A stretch of 64,000 nucleotides of DNA from Tolypeutes matacus (Eukaryota; Chordata; Mammalia; Cingulata; Chlamyphoridae). A program made the position numbers and the translations under genes. This document shows, one piece after another, positions 55,701 to 59,316 of this stretch (position 1 is the first letter of the stretch; each line of letters begins with the position of its first letter). The stretch is from positions 17,782,581 through 17,846,580 of the forward strand of contig JAKSZT010054396.1 in the NCBI GenBank assembly GCA_026826555.1, in the 5' to 3' direction. The notes beneath the pieces are model-generated. The model saw nothing but the letters and a program-made list of their open reading frames with translations, was not told where the DNA came from and searched no databases.

Positions 55701-58700
55701 TGGGCAATCTTAATACCAAAGATTAAATCAGCAAACCACACATTTCAAATAGGGCTTTTTCAAGGTCTCTACATCATCGAAATTGAGCCTTTTTATAGAG
55801 TGGCCTTGCTTTTCAAATCACATCTATACAAAATACCTTTTTGAGGATGATGTCAATGTAACCTGCAATCAGCTGCGATATTTGCTCTCCCTCAGTGGTT
55901 TGTACTGAGTAGTAGCTTTCCTGATATTCCCCAAAATCCTGAAAAAACAGCATTACAAGAAATATAGATATGTCAGATACATCAGCAGTTTTAAAGCTCC
56001 ATCACTGAACAGTATGGTAGAGACTAACTTTTCCCTGTTCCTCCCCTCTAAATACAACTAAATACCCCCTCCAAATAATTCAACAAACTATGGTAAAGTG
56101 TTCTGAAAGCTGGAAATAAGGTGGCAGACAGCTGAGGACATAAGGACTGGAGGAACCACGATATGGAGAGCTCGCAGGGCTTCCTTTTTATCTCCCATAT
56201 AAACTGGATGAAGAGACATCATACCCAGAGCCTCCAACGGTCTAAAACACCTGCTGTTTTGGGTCAAAGAACCAGGAGAGGGAAGCCCAAAAGCGACTTA
56301 CTGGGAAGCCCCAACCCCCAATCCACAGCACAGATGGCAGGTGGTTCAATCCACCAGCAGTGGCAAAACAGCAAAACCCCAGGTAATACCAGCTCCCGCT
56401 CCCCAATCTGGACAGGCAGCAGTCTGGTTTTTTTGCAATGTTAAAAAAACTTTCTAGATTTACTCAATCATAGTGTACAGACAACAGAGGATAGGATCAG
56501 TAAATTTGAAATCATATTAATAGAATTTATTCAATATGAATAACAGAAAAAATAGACTGAAAAAAAAAAAAAACAGAACCTCAGGGATTTATGGAATAAT
56601 AACAAAGGATATAACATTCATATCATCAGACAATCAGAAGAAGAGAAAGATATAGAGACTAAAAAATATTTGAAGACCTCATGGATGAAAATTTCCCCAA
56701 ATTGATGAAAGATATAAACTTATAAATTCAAGAAGGTGATAGAACCCCAAATAGGAATACCCAGAGAAATCCACACTAACACATTTTAACAGAACTTCTG
56801 AAAACTGAAGACAAAGAAAAAAAATCTTAAAAACAGCCAGAGAAAAATGGCACATAATTTATATATGAGTATCAATTAGACAGCAAATGACAGCAAATTT
56901 CTTATCTAAGACCAGGGAGGCCAGAAAGAAGTAGCATATTTTTCAAGTGCTGAAAGAATTGACAACCTTGAATCCTATATTCAGAAAAACTACCCTTCAC
57001 AAATGAAGAGGAAATAAAAACTTTCTCAGATAAAGGCATACTAAAAGGATTTGTTGCAGGCAGGTCTATCCTTAAAGCACAGCTAGGAAAGCAGCTCTCC
57101 AAACACAAAGTAAATGATAATAGAAGAAGGCTGGGACCTTCACCTCATGAGTCTCTTTAATAGTATTTTATTGTTGAAGCAAAAGGTATAATACTGTCTG
57201 ATATGGTAATCAATGTATATAGAGAAAATACTAAAGACAATTATATTTAAAAAGTGGGGAGGGTAAAGAGACCTAAATGGAAGTAAGTAAGTAAGGTTTC
57301 TACACTTCACTCAAAGAGGTAAGGAGTTGACACTAAATGTCTGTAATAAGATATGAACATACATGGTAACAATTAGAACGATCACTAAGAAAACTATACA
57401 AGGCCATATATCTCAAAAATATAAAAAAATCAAACTAGAACTCTAAAAAATTGTTCAAGTAATCCATAATAAGTCAAGAAGAAACAGAGGAACAAAAAAT
57501 AGAAGGAAAAAACAATAAAATGGCAGACTTAAGCATTAACATATCAATAGTTACCTTAAATGTAAATGGTCTAGATATACCTATTCCAAGGCAGAGATTG
57601 ACAACATGGGTTAAAAAAACAAGATTCAATTACATGCTTCTATAAGATACTCACTTCAAACATAATGGCATAGGTAGGCTGAAGGTAAAGGGAGGAAAAA
57701 AATATATCATGTCACACAGCACCAAAAAAAAAAAAAAAAAAGCAGGTATGGCTATATTAATAAAGTAGACTTCAGAGCAAAGATAATTACTAGGAAAAAA
57801 AAGAGATGTTACATAACAGTAAAATGATCTGTCCATCAAGAAGATATTTGTATGCTCTAAACAGCAGAAGTTCAAAATACATGAAGCAAAAAATGATAAG
57901 AGTTGAAAGGGGAAATAGAAAAATCCACAATTATAGGTGGGGAGTTCTCTCTCAACAATTAATAGAAGTACTAGATGGAAAAAACAACAGAGATACAGAA
58001 GAAATGAACACCACCATCAACTAACAGGATTTAATCAACATTTATAGAATATTCCAACCAATAGCAGAATACATGTTCTTTTCATGCACCTATGGAACAT
58101 TTGAATATCAACAATGACCATATCCTGGAATATAAACCAAACCTTAACAAATTTAGAAGAATTGAAGTCATGCAGAATATATATTCCCTGATCATAAAGG
58201 AATCAAACTAAATGTCAGTAACAGAAAGAGAAAAAAGGAAAATCTCCAAACACTTGGAAATTACATAAAGTCTTAGAATAGGTTACAATTTTTAATGTAA
58301 CTTTATATTTTAATAAAAATATTGACATTCATTTTCTCTTGTGCTTAAGTTAGGCACTGAGATTCATCACTATTTCCTACTTATTTTTAAGAACATTTTT
58401 GTTTTTTAAAAGTAGTCCTTGGATCTAGTTCAAAAAGTCAAACAGTATTACAAGATGTATAACACAGCTGTCCCTATCGATTCCCATCTTCAATTTCCAG
58501 CCTTCCAAAGGCAACCATTTTAACTCTTTTATAAGTTTCTCTAATGTTTCTAAATAACATACTTATACTGATTTCTTAATTTTTCTTTAGAACTTATCCA
58601 ATACTTCCTACAATGAAAGATGAGGACTTAGCTCTCTAACTATGAATACTCATATTTTAGGTGGGCCATACAGGTACAGTTGTTACTGACTTCAAAAGGA

Positions 58701-59316
58701 AAGAAAGTATGATTCCTGAAGATTTCTTCCAACTGTCACAAGTCCATCAATCAATGATCAAGTTTGACAACTAATTTACTCCCTCCAAGGCCCCTTCCTT
58801 ATACCTTTTCAGCTGAGATATAGAGGAGGCCTTCAGAGTGTTATAAAGTTCCATTTCAGGGCATGCTAGGGATGTCATCAGGAGTAGAGAACACTGAGAA
58901 CAGTCCTGGTGTGGTGCTTTTTCCTAGTTAATGAACCAAGACAGACTTAGAGCACCAGGGAAGAAGCAGTGGCTGAATAAACCCTTGCAGACATCTCTCT
59001 CACTTGTGGACCGGTCCTCCTCCTGGCCAATGGACTTCCCCTCTCTGCACTGGCTTTCTAAGGCTAGGGAAACCCAATGGGCTTGATATGTCCTTTCTCC
59101 TGCCCCTAGGATACCACCAAGGCCACGCTAGCCCCCTCACTGCCCGCTGCCAGTCCCTACCAGTGTGAAGCTCTTGGGAGAAGCTGCCCAGCGCTTGACT
59201 GTGGTGAGGGGCCATTCCTGCAGCACTTCCTTGGTCTTCTCATCCACACGCATCACCGAGTCCTTGGTGATACCCAGCAAGCGAGGCACAAGTTTGTTCT
59301 TGCCTTTCATCTTTTC
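4605..59316 (-). CDS. TLN2: Talin-2 gene body, partial (21 internal coding exons)
   Basis: Talin-2 is a large cytoskeletal adaptor that activates integrins through its FERM head and links them to actin and vinculin through a rod of helical bundles. Twenty-one minus-strand segments bounded by AG acceptors and GT (once GC) donors join into one open frame of about 1,023 residues. Phases agree at every junction and there are no stops. Conceptual protein matches talin-2 better than talin-1, for instance the start of the linker exon ([12 protein letters not shown] rather than the talin-1 STVLQQQYNRVG) and GMETHIONINE-rich R1 segment [13 protein letters not shown]. By talin numbering it spans about residues 317-1339. 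Introns range from 544 bp to 9.2 kb. Both ends of the gene lie outside the window. Paralogue choice is from remembered family sequences, not a search. Confidence 0.96.
4998..5025 (+). repeat. G-run followed by (GA)n
   Basis: A run of about eleven G runs directly into eight GA units within a TLN2 intron. A typical slippage-prone microsatellite. Confidence 0.85.
5809..6006 (-). CDS. TLN2: TLN2 exon: rod bundle R6 (about residues 1227-1292)
   Basis: 198 bp, 66 codons, phase 0 to 0, between CCCACAG and GTGGGT. Encodes [20 protein letters not shown] and two more R6 helices ending [16 protein letters not shown]. Long plus-strand ORFs over this interval are only the complement of the alanine-rich code. 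Confidence 0.97.
6185..6355 (-). repeat. MIR/L2-like remnant, minus orientation
   Basis: Contains 'gaacacctactcagtgctagacactgc' and 'agtggcagagccagggttc', blocks of reverse-complement MIR. Lies in the 1,022-bp intron between two R5/R6 exons. Confidence 0.55.
7029..7148 (-). CDS. TLN2: TLN2 exon: R5/R6 junction (about residues 1187-1226)
   Basis: 120 bp, 40 codons, phase 0 to 0, between GTTCAG and GTGAGA. Encodes [20 protein letters not shown] and [20 protein letters not shown]. The CLPGQKDVD motif recurs in talin rod modules (compare QAPGQKECD further downstream in the family). One substitution, LNSC for remembered LNNC. Confidence 0.97.
7149..8111 (-). other. TLN2 intron (963 bp)
   Basis: Canonical GT and AG ends on the gene strand. 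I see no gene and no clearly assignable repeat inside. Confidence 0.75.
8112..8320 (-). CDS. TLN2: TLN2 exon: rod bundle R5 (about residues 1117-1186)
   Basis: 209 bp, phase 1 to 0, between TCCCCAG and GTGAGG. Completes a glycine and encodes [20 protein letters not shown], the [19 protein letters not shown] helix and ends [11 protein letters not shown]. Human, as I recall, has TDPAAAH where this reads TDPTAAH. The GDxExQQRLAQ turn is typical of talin rod bundles. Confidence 0.97.
8650..9480 (-). mobile_element. L1 3'-end fragment, minus orientation
   Basis: Reverse complement of an L1 3' UTR: 'aggagatattgcaaaactgcttttcaaaatgg', 'cattccaccagtaatgtatgag' and the 'tccatta' block are L1M-like landmarks. 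Same orientation as TLN2. Boundaries approximate, no coding capacity. Confidence 0.7.
9945..10162 (+). mobile_element. Short hAT-like MITE with terminal inverted repeats
   Basis: The ends read CAAGAGTTCTTAACC at the left and, reverse-complemented, CAGGGGTTCTTAACT at the right, an imperfect 15-bp inverted repeat enclosing 218 bp. Inner termini also pair ('ccatggaccc' with 'gtggacccc'). The CAGNGGTTCTTAA-type end is typical of non-autonomous hAT-Charlie relatives. Flanking 8-mers (GTCCATAG and GTCTTATA) match only weakly, so the target duplication has decayed. Confidence 0.6.
10163..12664. other. TLN2 intron segment, no gene
   Basis: Part of the 9.2-kb intron. A weak MIR-like stretch lies near 10640-10740. 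The 11890-12560 stretch looks like an old dispersed repeat (blocks such as 'ctggtctccctgcctccag' and 'ccaatccattctgtac' are familiar from many mammalian loci), but I cannot name the family. Short ORFs have no recognisable domains. Confidence 0.5.
12590..12606 (+). repeat. (TTTA)n microsatellite
   Basis: Four TTTA units at the edge of a degenerate repeat region. Confidence 0.7.
12668..12742 (-). mobile_element. Xenarthran tRNA-derived SINE head, minus orientation
   Basis: On the minus strand: 'ggatgtggctcaactggttgggcg' then 'gtctcccatccccgggacctcccgg', followed by a poly-A tail (the T run at 12668-12681). One monomer head with A-box-like and B-box-like positions. Confidence 0.7.
13300..16700 (+). 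mobile_element. Degenerate L1 (plus orientation, antisense to TLN2)
   Basis: Landmarks run in order along the plus strand: an upstream/ORF1-type stretch near 14580-14840 ('aagtgctggaagaaa', 'ccaacaaaagttttataa', 'ttcagacaaacaaaa'), an ORF2-type stretch near 15430-15640 ('ccaatcttgattcaatg'-like, 'gttggaagacttaaatt', 'ataaaactgccataatt'), and a 3'-type stretch near 16140-16420. All frames are broken by stops. Internal deletions are likely because 3.4 kb is too short for a whole L1. Confidence 0.75.
17095..17275 (+). repeat. MIR SINE remnant
   Basis: Contains 'gtgacttcagggaagtcacttaacctctctgggcctctgtgaaatgggg', the MIR core. Located 200 bp from the 3' splice side of a TLN2 exon. Confidence 0.75.
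17478..17580 (-). CDS. TLN2: TLN2 exon: rod bundle R5 (about residues 1083-1117)
   Basis: 103 bp, phase 0 to 1, between CTTACAG and GTGAGG. Encodes [20 protein letters not shown] and [14 protein letters not shown], then the first base of a split glycine codon. It is isolated between the two largest introns of the window (7.6 kb and 9.2 kb). Confidence 0.97.
17735..17935 (+). repeat. MIR SINE remnant
   Basis: Contains 'aacctgggtttaaatccctg', 'gctagctatatgagattaggtaagttactgaatc' and the tail 'actcaacaaatggtagctatta'. A second MIR in plus orientation, on the other side of the same exon. Confidence 0.75.
18670..24330 (-). mobile_element. Nearly full-length inactive L1, same strand as TLN2
   Basis: Reading leftwards on the minus strand: 5'/ORF1-type region 24330-23500, ORF2 endonuclease region about 23000-21900, reverse transcriptase region about 21250-20700 with a recognisable [13 protein letters not shown] (the YxDD-type catalytic box context; here HADDM), ORF2 C-terminal region about 20450-20210 ([14 protein letters not shown]), and 3' UTR ending at a T run (18671-18684) that is the poly-A tail. 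ORF2 is interrupted by many stops and frameshifts. It fills most of the 7.6-kb intron between the 1040-1082 and 1083-1117 exons. Confidence 0.85.
24001..24126 (-). repeat. 63-bp tandem duplication in the L1 ORF1 coiled-coil region
   Basis: 'gtttccctgatatcccttgg' at 24001 recurs as 'ggtgttttcctgataacctt' at 24061, followed in both by '...tattttccttcatctcc(a/t)tgaacata'. The offset is 63 bp. On the minus strand this encodes two consecutive 21-residue units, [20 protein letters not shown] plus S and [20 protein letters not shown] plus S. Twenty-one residues equal three heptads. Confidence 0.8.
24760..24890 (-). repeat. MIR-like remnant, minus orientation
   Basis: Reverse-complement MIR blocks 'ccacagctagttaatgatg' and 'tggatttagaagccagacctcc'. 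Diverged. Confidence 0.55.
25180..25308 (-). CDS. TLN2: TLN2 exon: R4/R5 junction (about residues 1040-1082)
   Basis: 129 bp, 43 codons, phase 0 to 0, between TTTATAG and GTAAGA. Encodes [20 protein letters not shown] and [20 protein letters not shown] then GET. This is the 3' exon of the GC-AG intron. The intron on its other side (17581-25179) is 7.6 kb and contains the long same-strand L1. Confidence 0.97.
25975..26115 (-). repeat. MIR SINE remnant, minus orientation
   Basis: Reverse complement of the MIR core: 'gaggaaactgaggcacagagcggttaacttgccc' then 'agggctagaatttgaatgcag'. Inside the GC-AG intron. Confidence 0.75.
26255..26375 (+). repeat. MER5-like hAT remnant
   Basis: 'aaaatgcagatgttcaggttc', 'ccagtgattctgactgg' and 'cctgcattctaataagcacccccc' follow the MER5A order. 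Lies inside the GC-AG intron. Confidence 0.6.
27141..27146 (-). promoter_or_regulatory. TLN2: Non-canonical GC 5' splice site
   Basis: On the gene strand the first six intron bases are GCAAGT. All 20 other donor junctions I can see in this gene fragment begin with GT. Compensating strong pairing at -2, -1 and +3 to +6 is what is known for the rare (about 1%) GC-AG class. The partner acceptor is the AG at 25309-25310, giving an intron of 1,838 bp. GC donors are known to be weaker and sometimes alternatively used. Confidence 0.9.
27147..27281 (-). CDS. TLN2: TLN2 exon: end of R4, followed by a GC donor (about residues 995-1039)
   Basis: 135 bp, 45 codons, phase 0 to 0, acceptor CTCTGTAG. Encodes [20 protein letters not shown] through [14 protein letters not shown]. 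The exon must end at CAGAAG because the next exon resumes in frame with [11 protein letters not shown], and the following bases are GCAAGT. No GT is available at that point, so this is a GC-AG intron. CAGAAG|GCAAGT is otherwise a very strong U1 match, as expected for functional GC donors. Confidence 0.96.
27680..27985 (-). mobile_element. L1 3'-end fragment, minus orientation
   Basis: 'taatattccattgtatacg', 'gttgggcatgtttccat' and 'aactggtatgataaacacctttgtac' are the usual landmarks of an L1M 3' UTR read in reverse. No coding capacity. Confidence 0.6.
28550..28870 (+). mobile_element. L1 3'-end-like fragment, plus orientation
   Basis: 'ttctaggaatttaccttcaggaaata', 'gacattgttcacaatgg' and 'acctatatgtccagggatggg' follow the L1ME-type 3' region in the plus direction. 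Diverged. Confidence 0.6.
29605..29718 (-). CDS. TLN2: TLN2 exon: rod bundle R4, middle (about residues 957-994)
   Basis: 114 bp, 38 codons, phase 0 to 0, between TCCTGTAG and GTAACT. Encodes [20 protein letters not shown] and [18 protein letters not shown], two further R4 helices with a talin-2-like loop. Splice sites are canonical though the donor is not a perfect consensus at +4/+5 (GTAACT). Confidence 0.97.
29719..31728 (-). other. TLN2 intron (2,010 bp)
   Basis: Canonical ends on the gene strand. ORFs of 80-160 codons on both strands have no domain that I recognise. Their composition is that of moderately GC-rich unique intron. No repeat assigned. Confidence 0.65.
31729..31842 (-). CDS. 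TLN2: TLN2 exon: start of R4 (about residues 919-956)
   Basis: 114 bp, 38 codons, phase 0 to 0, between TGTGCAG and GTGAGG. Encodes [20 protein letters not shown] and [18 protein letters not shown]. The human protein, as I recall it, has QQQL where this reads QQML, a substitution at a helix start. Alanine-rich low complexity is normal for talin rod helices. Confidence 0.96.
32980..33108 (-). CDS. TLN2: TLN2 exon: end of R3 (about residues 876-918)
   Basis: 129 bp, 43 codons, phase 0 to 0, between CTCCAG and GTCAGC. Encodes [20 protein letters not shown] then [17 protein letters not shown]. The threonine in RVATNA falls at 901, the fourth core threonine of R3. The basic KKKIVNRLE end marks the R3/R4 junction near 911. 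Confidence 0.97.
33109..36435 (-). other. TLN2 intron (3,327 bp)
   Basis: Canonical ends. Mostly AT-rich unique sequence. Contains a CT microsatellite at 35766-35807 and a MER5-like fragment at 35805-35920 ('ctctgaaacagccccctggttaagaattactgg'). No exon candidate with splice sites and talin-like code seen. Confidence 0.65.
35766..35807 (+). repeat. (CT)n-rich microsatellite
   Basis: Interrupted CT/CCCT units. On the gene strand this is a purine (GA) tract within an intron. Confidence 0.85.
36436..36602 (-). CDS. TLN2: TLN2 exon: R3 with vinculin-binding helix H12 (about residues 820-875)
   Basis: 167 bp, phase 1 to 0, between CTTCCAG and GTATAA. After completing glycine 820 it encodes [20 protein letters not shown], corresponding to the vinculin-binding site mapped at 820-843 in talin-1, then [20 protein letters not shown]. 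Core threonines T833 (in QATSD) and T867 (in DSTAR) are both present. So this exon carries half of the R3 mechanosensitive threonine core plus a vinculin site. Confidence 0.97.
37540..38545 (+). mobile_element. L1 3'-end fragments, plus orientation
   Basis: At 37540-37800 'ggtatgcagaaactctctattatctttgcaacttttctgtaaatctaaaa' is an L1M 3' terminus. At 38020-38545 'gataactggttaagtaaattgtgatgcatccatagaa' and 'atgcagtcattaaaaag' are another. A (CATA)n stretch lies at 38326-38365. Antisense to TLN2. Confidence 0.7.
38734..39028 (-). CDS. TLN2: TLN2 exon: R2 end and R3 start (about residues 722-820)
   Basis: 295 bp, phase 0 to 1, between CTCTGCAG and GTGAGG; the largest coding exon here. Begins [15 protein letters not shown], runs through the [19 protein letters not shown] helix and ends in GDAG with the final glycine codon split. 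The threonine in MCVTES falls at 809, one of the four core threonines that make R3 the weakest rod bundle. One position reads TDDSE where I recall TTDSE in human, a minor substitution. GC and CpG content are higher than in neighbouring exons. Confidence 0.97.
39635..39815 (+). repeat. MIR SINE remnant
   Basis: 'ggagtcagacagacctgagttataaccctagttctgttac' and 'ctcatcaataaatggagcatgatgg' follow the MIR order in plus direction. Confidence 0.75.
40253..40420 (-). CDS. TLN2: TLN2 exon: rod bundle R2 (about residues 666-721)
   Basis: 168 bp, 56 codons, phase 0 to 0, between TTCTCAG and GTAAGC. Encodes two alanine-rich rod helices ([20 protein letters not shown] and the [20 protein letters not shown] segment). 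R2 is a four-helix bundle that with R3 forms the RIAM-binding region of talin. No indels relative to the family pattern. Confidence 0.97.
40421..43589 (-). other. TLN2 intron (3,169 bp)
   Basis: Canonical ends. A poly-A run at 42319-42337, an L1-like 3' piece near 43190-43440 and otherwise unique AT-rich sequence. No additional coding exon seen. Confidence 0.65.
43590..43688 (-). CDS. TLN2: TLN2 exon: end of R1 and start of R2 (about residues 633-665)
   Basis: 99 bp, 33 codons, phase 0 to 0, between GTTCATAG and GTAAGA. Encodes [20 protein letters not shown] and [13 protein letters not shown]. The R1/R2 boundary (about 655) falls in the polar GENETDER stretch. The intron on its 5' side is the shortest in the window (544 bp). 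Confidence 0.97.
44233..44441 (-). CDS. TLN2: TLN2 exon: R1 with vinculin-binding helix H4 (about residues 563-632)
   Basis: 209 bp, phase 1 to 0, between CCCCCAG and GTGAGC. Completes the split glycine and encodes 69 further residues. The segment [20 protein letters not shown] lies at about 605-624, which is the classical first vinculin-binding site (helix 4, 605-628 in talin-1). In family structures this helix is buried until force opens the bundle. Upstream helix [20 protein letters not shown] is also strongly talin-like. Confidence 0.97.
45090..45420 (+). mobile_element. L1 3'-end fragment with A-rich end, plus orientation
   Basis: 'gctaagtgaaagaaaccagacacaaaggacagcatattatatgactccatttatat' and 'aaagccactgattgtacacttcagatag' are L1M 3' UTR landmarks. 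Ends at AAAAAAATAG near 45418. Antisense to TLN2. Confidence 0.75.
45994..46102 (-). CDS. TLN2: TLN2 exon: rod bundle R1, middle (about residues 527-563)
   Basis: 109 bp, phase 0 to 1, between TTTGCAG and GTAAGT. Encodes [20 protein letters not shown] and [16 protein letters not shown], then the first base of a glycine codon shared with the next exon. The helix is nearly invariant between talin paralogues in the part I recognise ([21 protein letters not shown]). A 20-bp poly-T tract sits just outside the donor side at 45931-45948 on the given strand. Confidence 0.97.
46630..47259 (+). mobile_element. Solo LTR (ERVL-MaLR-like) with perfect 5-bp target duplication
   Basis: Starts TATGGCAGTTTGAATT and ends GGCTGCCTAATACA, matching the termini of the two LTRs at 48387 and 50558 when those are reverse-complemented. 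CCAGC lies on both sides (46625-46629 and 47260-47264). A TATA box (CTATATAAAT) is at 46813-46822. The first dinucleotide is TA instead of TG. The middle differs from the other two LTRs, so it is a relative rather than the same subfamily. Antisense to TLN2. Confidence 0.85.
47898..48200 (+). repeat. MER5-like hAT remnants, plus orientation
   Basis: Two adjacent pieces: 47898-48030 ('ctgatactcaggtccca', 'ctcctcaggtgattctgaag') and 48040-48200 ('gcttctcaaactttaag', 'ctgattcagtaggtctgggg'). Both follow the MER5A order. Confidence 0.7.
48280..48386 (-). repeat. MER5-like hAT copy, left part, interrupted by an LTR element
   Basis: 'agtgtggtccccagacaagc' and 'gcatcagcattactggagaacttgttgg' are reverse MER5A. 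The sequence stops at GGTGG where the LTR element begins, and resumes at 51228. Confidence 0.8.
48387..49072 (-). repeat. 3' LTR of the retroelement
   Basis: 686 bp. Plus-strand start TGTATTAGTCAGCC and end CAAACTACTACA give TGTAGTAG...AATACA on the element's own strand. Contains AATAAATACCC, a poly-A-signal-like motif near the end of the LTR. Confidence 0.85.
49419..49815 (-). repeat. Degenerate 60-bp tandem repeat inside the LTR element
   Basis: The block 'ccaaccctctca/ccgaccctctca/tccaccctctct/tccaccctcttc' recurs at about 49521, 49580, 49640, 49700 and 49757, with a more diverged copy at 49419. Offsets are 60, 60, 60 and 57 bp. On the minus strand the frame stays open across the array and gives 20-residue units starting R-V-(G/E) with a conserved leucine/isoleucine-glycine in the middle and S-x-x-H near the end. 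Confidence 0.8.
50017..50557 (-). pseudogene. Broken gag-like reading frame of the LTR element
   Basis: On the minus strand, open segments begin just inside the 5' LTR and continue to 50017 in two different frames, overlapping at about 50315-50397. This shows at least one frameshift. The product is rich in Leu/Lys/Glu, with a hydrophobic [16 protein letters not shown] helix. I think it is the gag-derived part known from MaLR interiors. I do not see protease, reverse transcriptase or integrase motifs. It is not host coding sequence. Confidence 0.65.
50558..51227 (-). repeat. 5' LTR of the retroelement
   Basis: 670 bp. Plus-strand start TGTATTAGTCAACC and end CCAAACTGCTACA. Collinear with the other LTR but with many substitutions and short indels, for example loss of an ATTTAATCAAGT segment near its 3' side on the plus strand. 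Confidence 0.85.
51233..51300 (-). repeat. MER5-like hAT copy, right part
   Basis: 'ggctcagcaatctgtcttaagtcctccaggtggttttggtgcatgc' followed by 'agtttgagaa' continues reverse MER5A exactly where 48386 stopped, after one copy of GGTGG. Confidence 0.8.
51305..51480 (-). repeat. MIR SINE remnant, minus orientation
   Basis: 'gctcttaccatgtgccaggcac', 'cagatgagaaaatggaagc' and 'gagctgggatttgaacc' are reverse MIR. It abuts the MER5-like copy and lies 215 bp from a TLN2 exon. Confidence 0.75.
51695..51808 (-). CDS. TLN2: TLN2 exon: rod bundle R1, first helix region (about residues 489-526)
   Basis: 114 bp, 38 codons, phase 0 to 0, between TTTGCAG and GTAAAT. Encodes [20 protein letters not shown] and the acidic DDLSELDS turn, the beginning of the five-helix R1 bundle. 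The intron on its 5' side (51809-53052) carries a 100-N gap and the intron on its 3' side (46103-51694) is loaded with LTR elements, so this small exon stands alone in repeat-rich DNA. Confidence 0.97.
52311..52410. other. Assembly gap of exactly 100 N
   Basis: One hundred Ns, a conventional placeholder of unknown true size. It is followed by exactly 20 C. The gap is in a TLN2 intron and affects no exon. Confidence 0.98.
52411..52430 (+). repeat. Poly-C run adjoining the gap
   Basis: Twenty C in a row next to the gap. Xenarthran SINE bodies do carry a C-rich stretch, so it may be real, but its length is unreliable where the assembly stopped. Confidence 0.9.
53053..53233 (-). CDS. TLN2: TLN2 exon: calpain-sensitive linker (about residues 428-488)
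   Basis: 181 bp, phase 2 to 0, between CCCACAG and GTGAGG. One base finishes a lysine codon, then 60 codons follow. The opening STILQQQ places the Q433-Q434 bond, the calpain-2 cleavage point mapped in talin-1, inside this exon. The rest is a flexible Gly/Ser/Pro/Gln-rich tether ([22 protein letters not shown]) that runs into R1 at MHRGHMPPL. The neighbouring intron to the left contains an assembly gap but does not touch this exon. Confidence 0.97.
54040..54235 (+). repeat. MIR SINE remnant
   Basis: 'gcttcagttccctcatccatgaactggagataatagcagg' and 'gggatcaaatgagacagcac' follow MIR in plus direction. Confidence 0.75.
54395..54610 (-). repeat. MIR SINE remnant, minus orientation
   Basis: 'atgccaggcattgttttataggc', 'gagattaagtaacttccccaagaccatacag' and 'tttgaacccaggaagtttgtctccagag' are reverse MIR. 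Confidence 0.75.
55037..55113 (-). CDS. TLN2: TLN2 exon: start of head-rod linker (about residues 403-428)
   Basis: 77 bp, phase 0 to 2, between CCAACAG and GTATGT. It ends with AA and the last lysine codon is completed by G from the next exon. Encodes an acidic disordered stretch ([15 protein letters not shown]) followed by SVSPKK. By numbering the serine before proline is S425, the site reported for CDK5 phosphorylation in talin-1, and the S-P-K-K context fits that kinase. Because 77 is not a multiple of three, skipping this exon would shift the frame. Confidence 0.96.
55837..55938 (-). CDS. TLN2: TLN2 exon: FERM F3 lobe, second half (about residues 369-402)
   Basis: 102 bp, 34 codons, phase 0 to 0, between TTTTCAG and GTATTT. 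Protein [17 protein letters not shown] continues the F3 beta sandwich and the exon ends with the closing amphipathic helix ([16 protein letters not shown]). This helix packs against the F3 sheet and takes part in head-rod contacts in known talin structures. The exon length equals the talin family segment with no indel. Confidence 0.97.
56460..58265 (+). mobile_element. Degenerate L1 or HAL1-like 5'/ORF1 region, plus orientation
   Basis: 'aagagaaagatatagagac', 'aaatttccccaaattgatgaaag', 'aagtgctgaaagaattgacaacc', 'acatgcttctataagatactc' and 'caacatttatagaatattccaacc' run in L1 order on the plus strand. Stops interrupt all frames. Antisense to TLN2 in the 3.2-kb F3 intron. Confidence 0.75.
58300..58640 (-). 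mobile_element. L1 3'-end-like fragment, minus orientation
   Basis: 'ttccagccttccaaaggcaaccattttaac' and 'agtccttggatctagttcaaaaagtc' resemble a reversed L1 3' UTR. Weakly supported. Confidence 0.45.
59161..59316 (-). CDS. TLN2: TLN2 exon: FERM F3 lobe, first half (about residues 317-368)
   Basis: 156 bp, 52 codons, phase 0 to 0, flanked by TTTTCAG and GTAGGG. Encodes the first strands of the PTB-like F3 lobe that binds the integrin beta tail. With E as residue 317 the known functional residues fall in register: the lysine patch K318/K320/K322/K324 used in head-rod autoinhibition, L325 for the membrane-proximal integrin contact, and R358-W359 (in [10 protein letters not shown]) for the NPxY pocket. 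All are present. The exon that should precede it, encoding the end of F2, was not found in the 4.7 kb to the right. Confidence 0.97.

Noticed and set aside
4605..59316. Talin-1 instead of talin-2
   Set aside because: Linker and R1 residues follow talin-2, and the large introns fit TLN2, whereas TLN1 is a compact gene.
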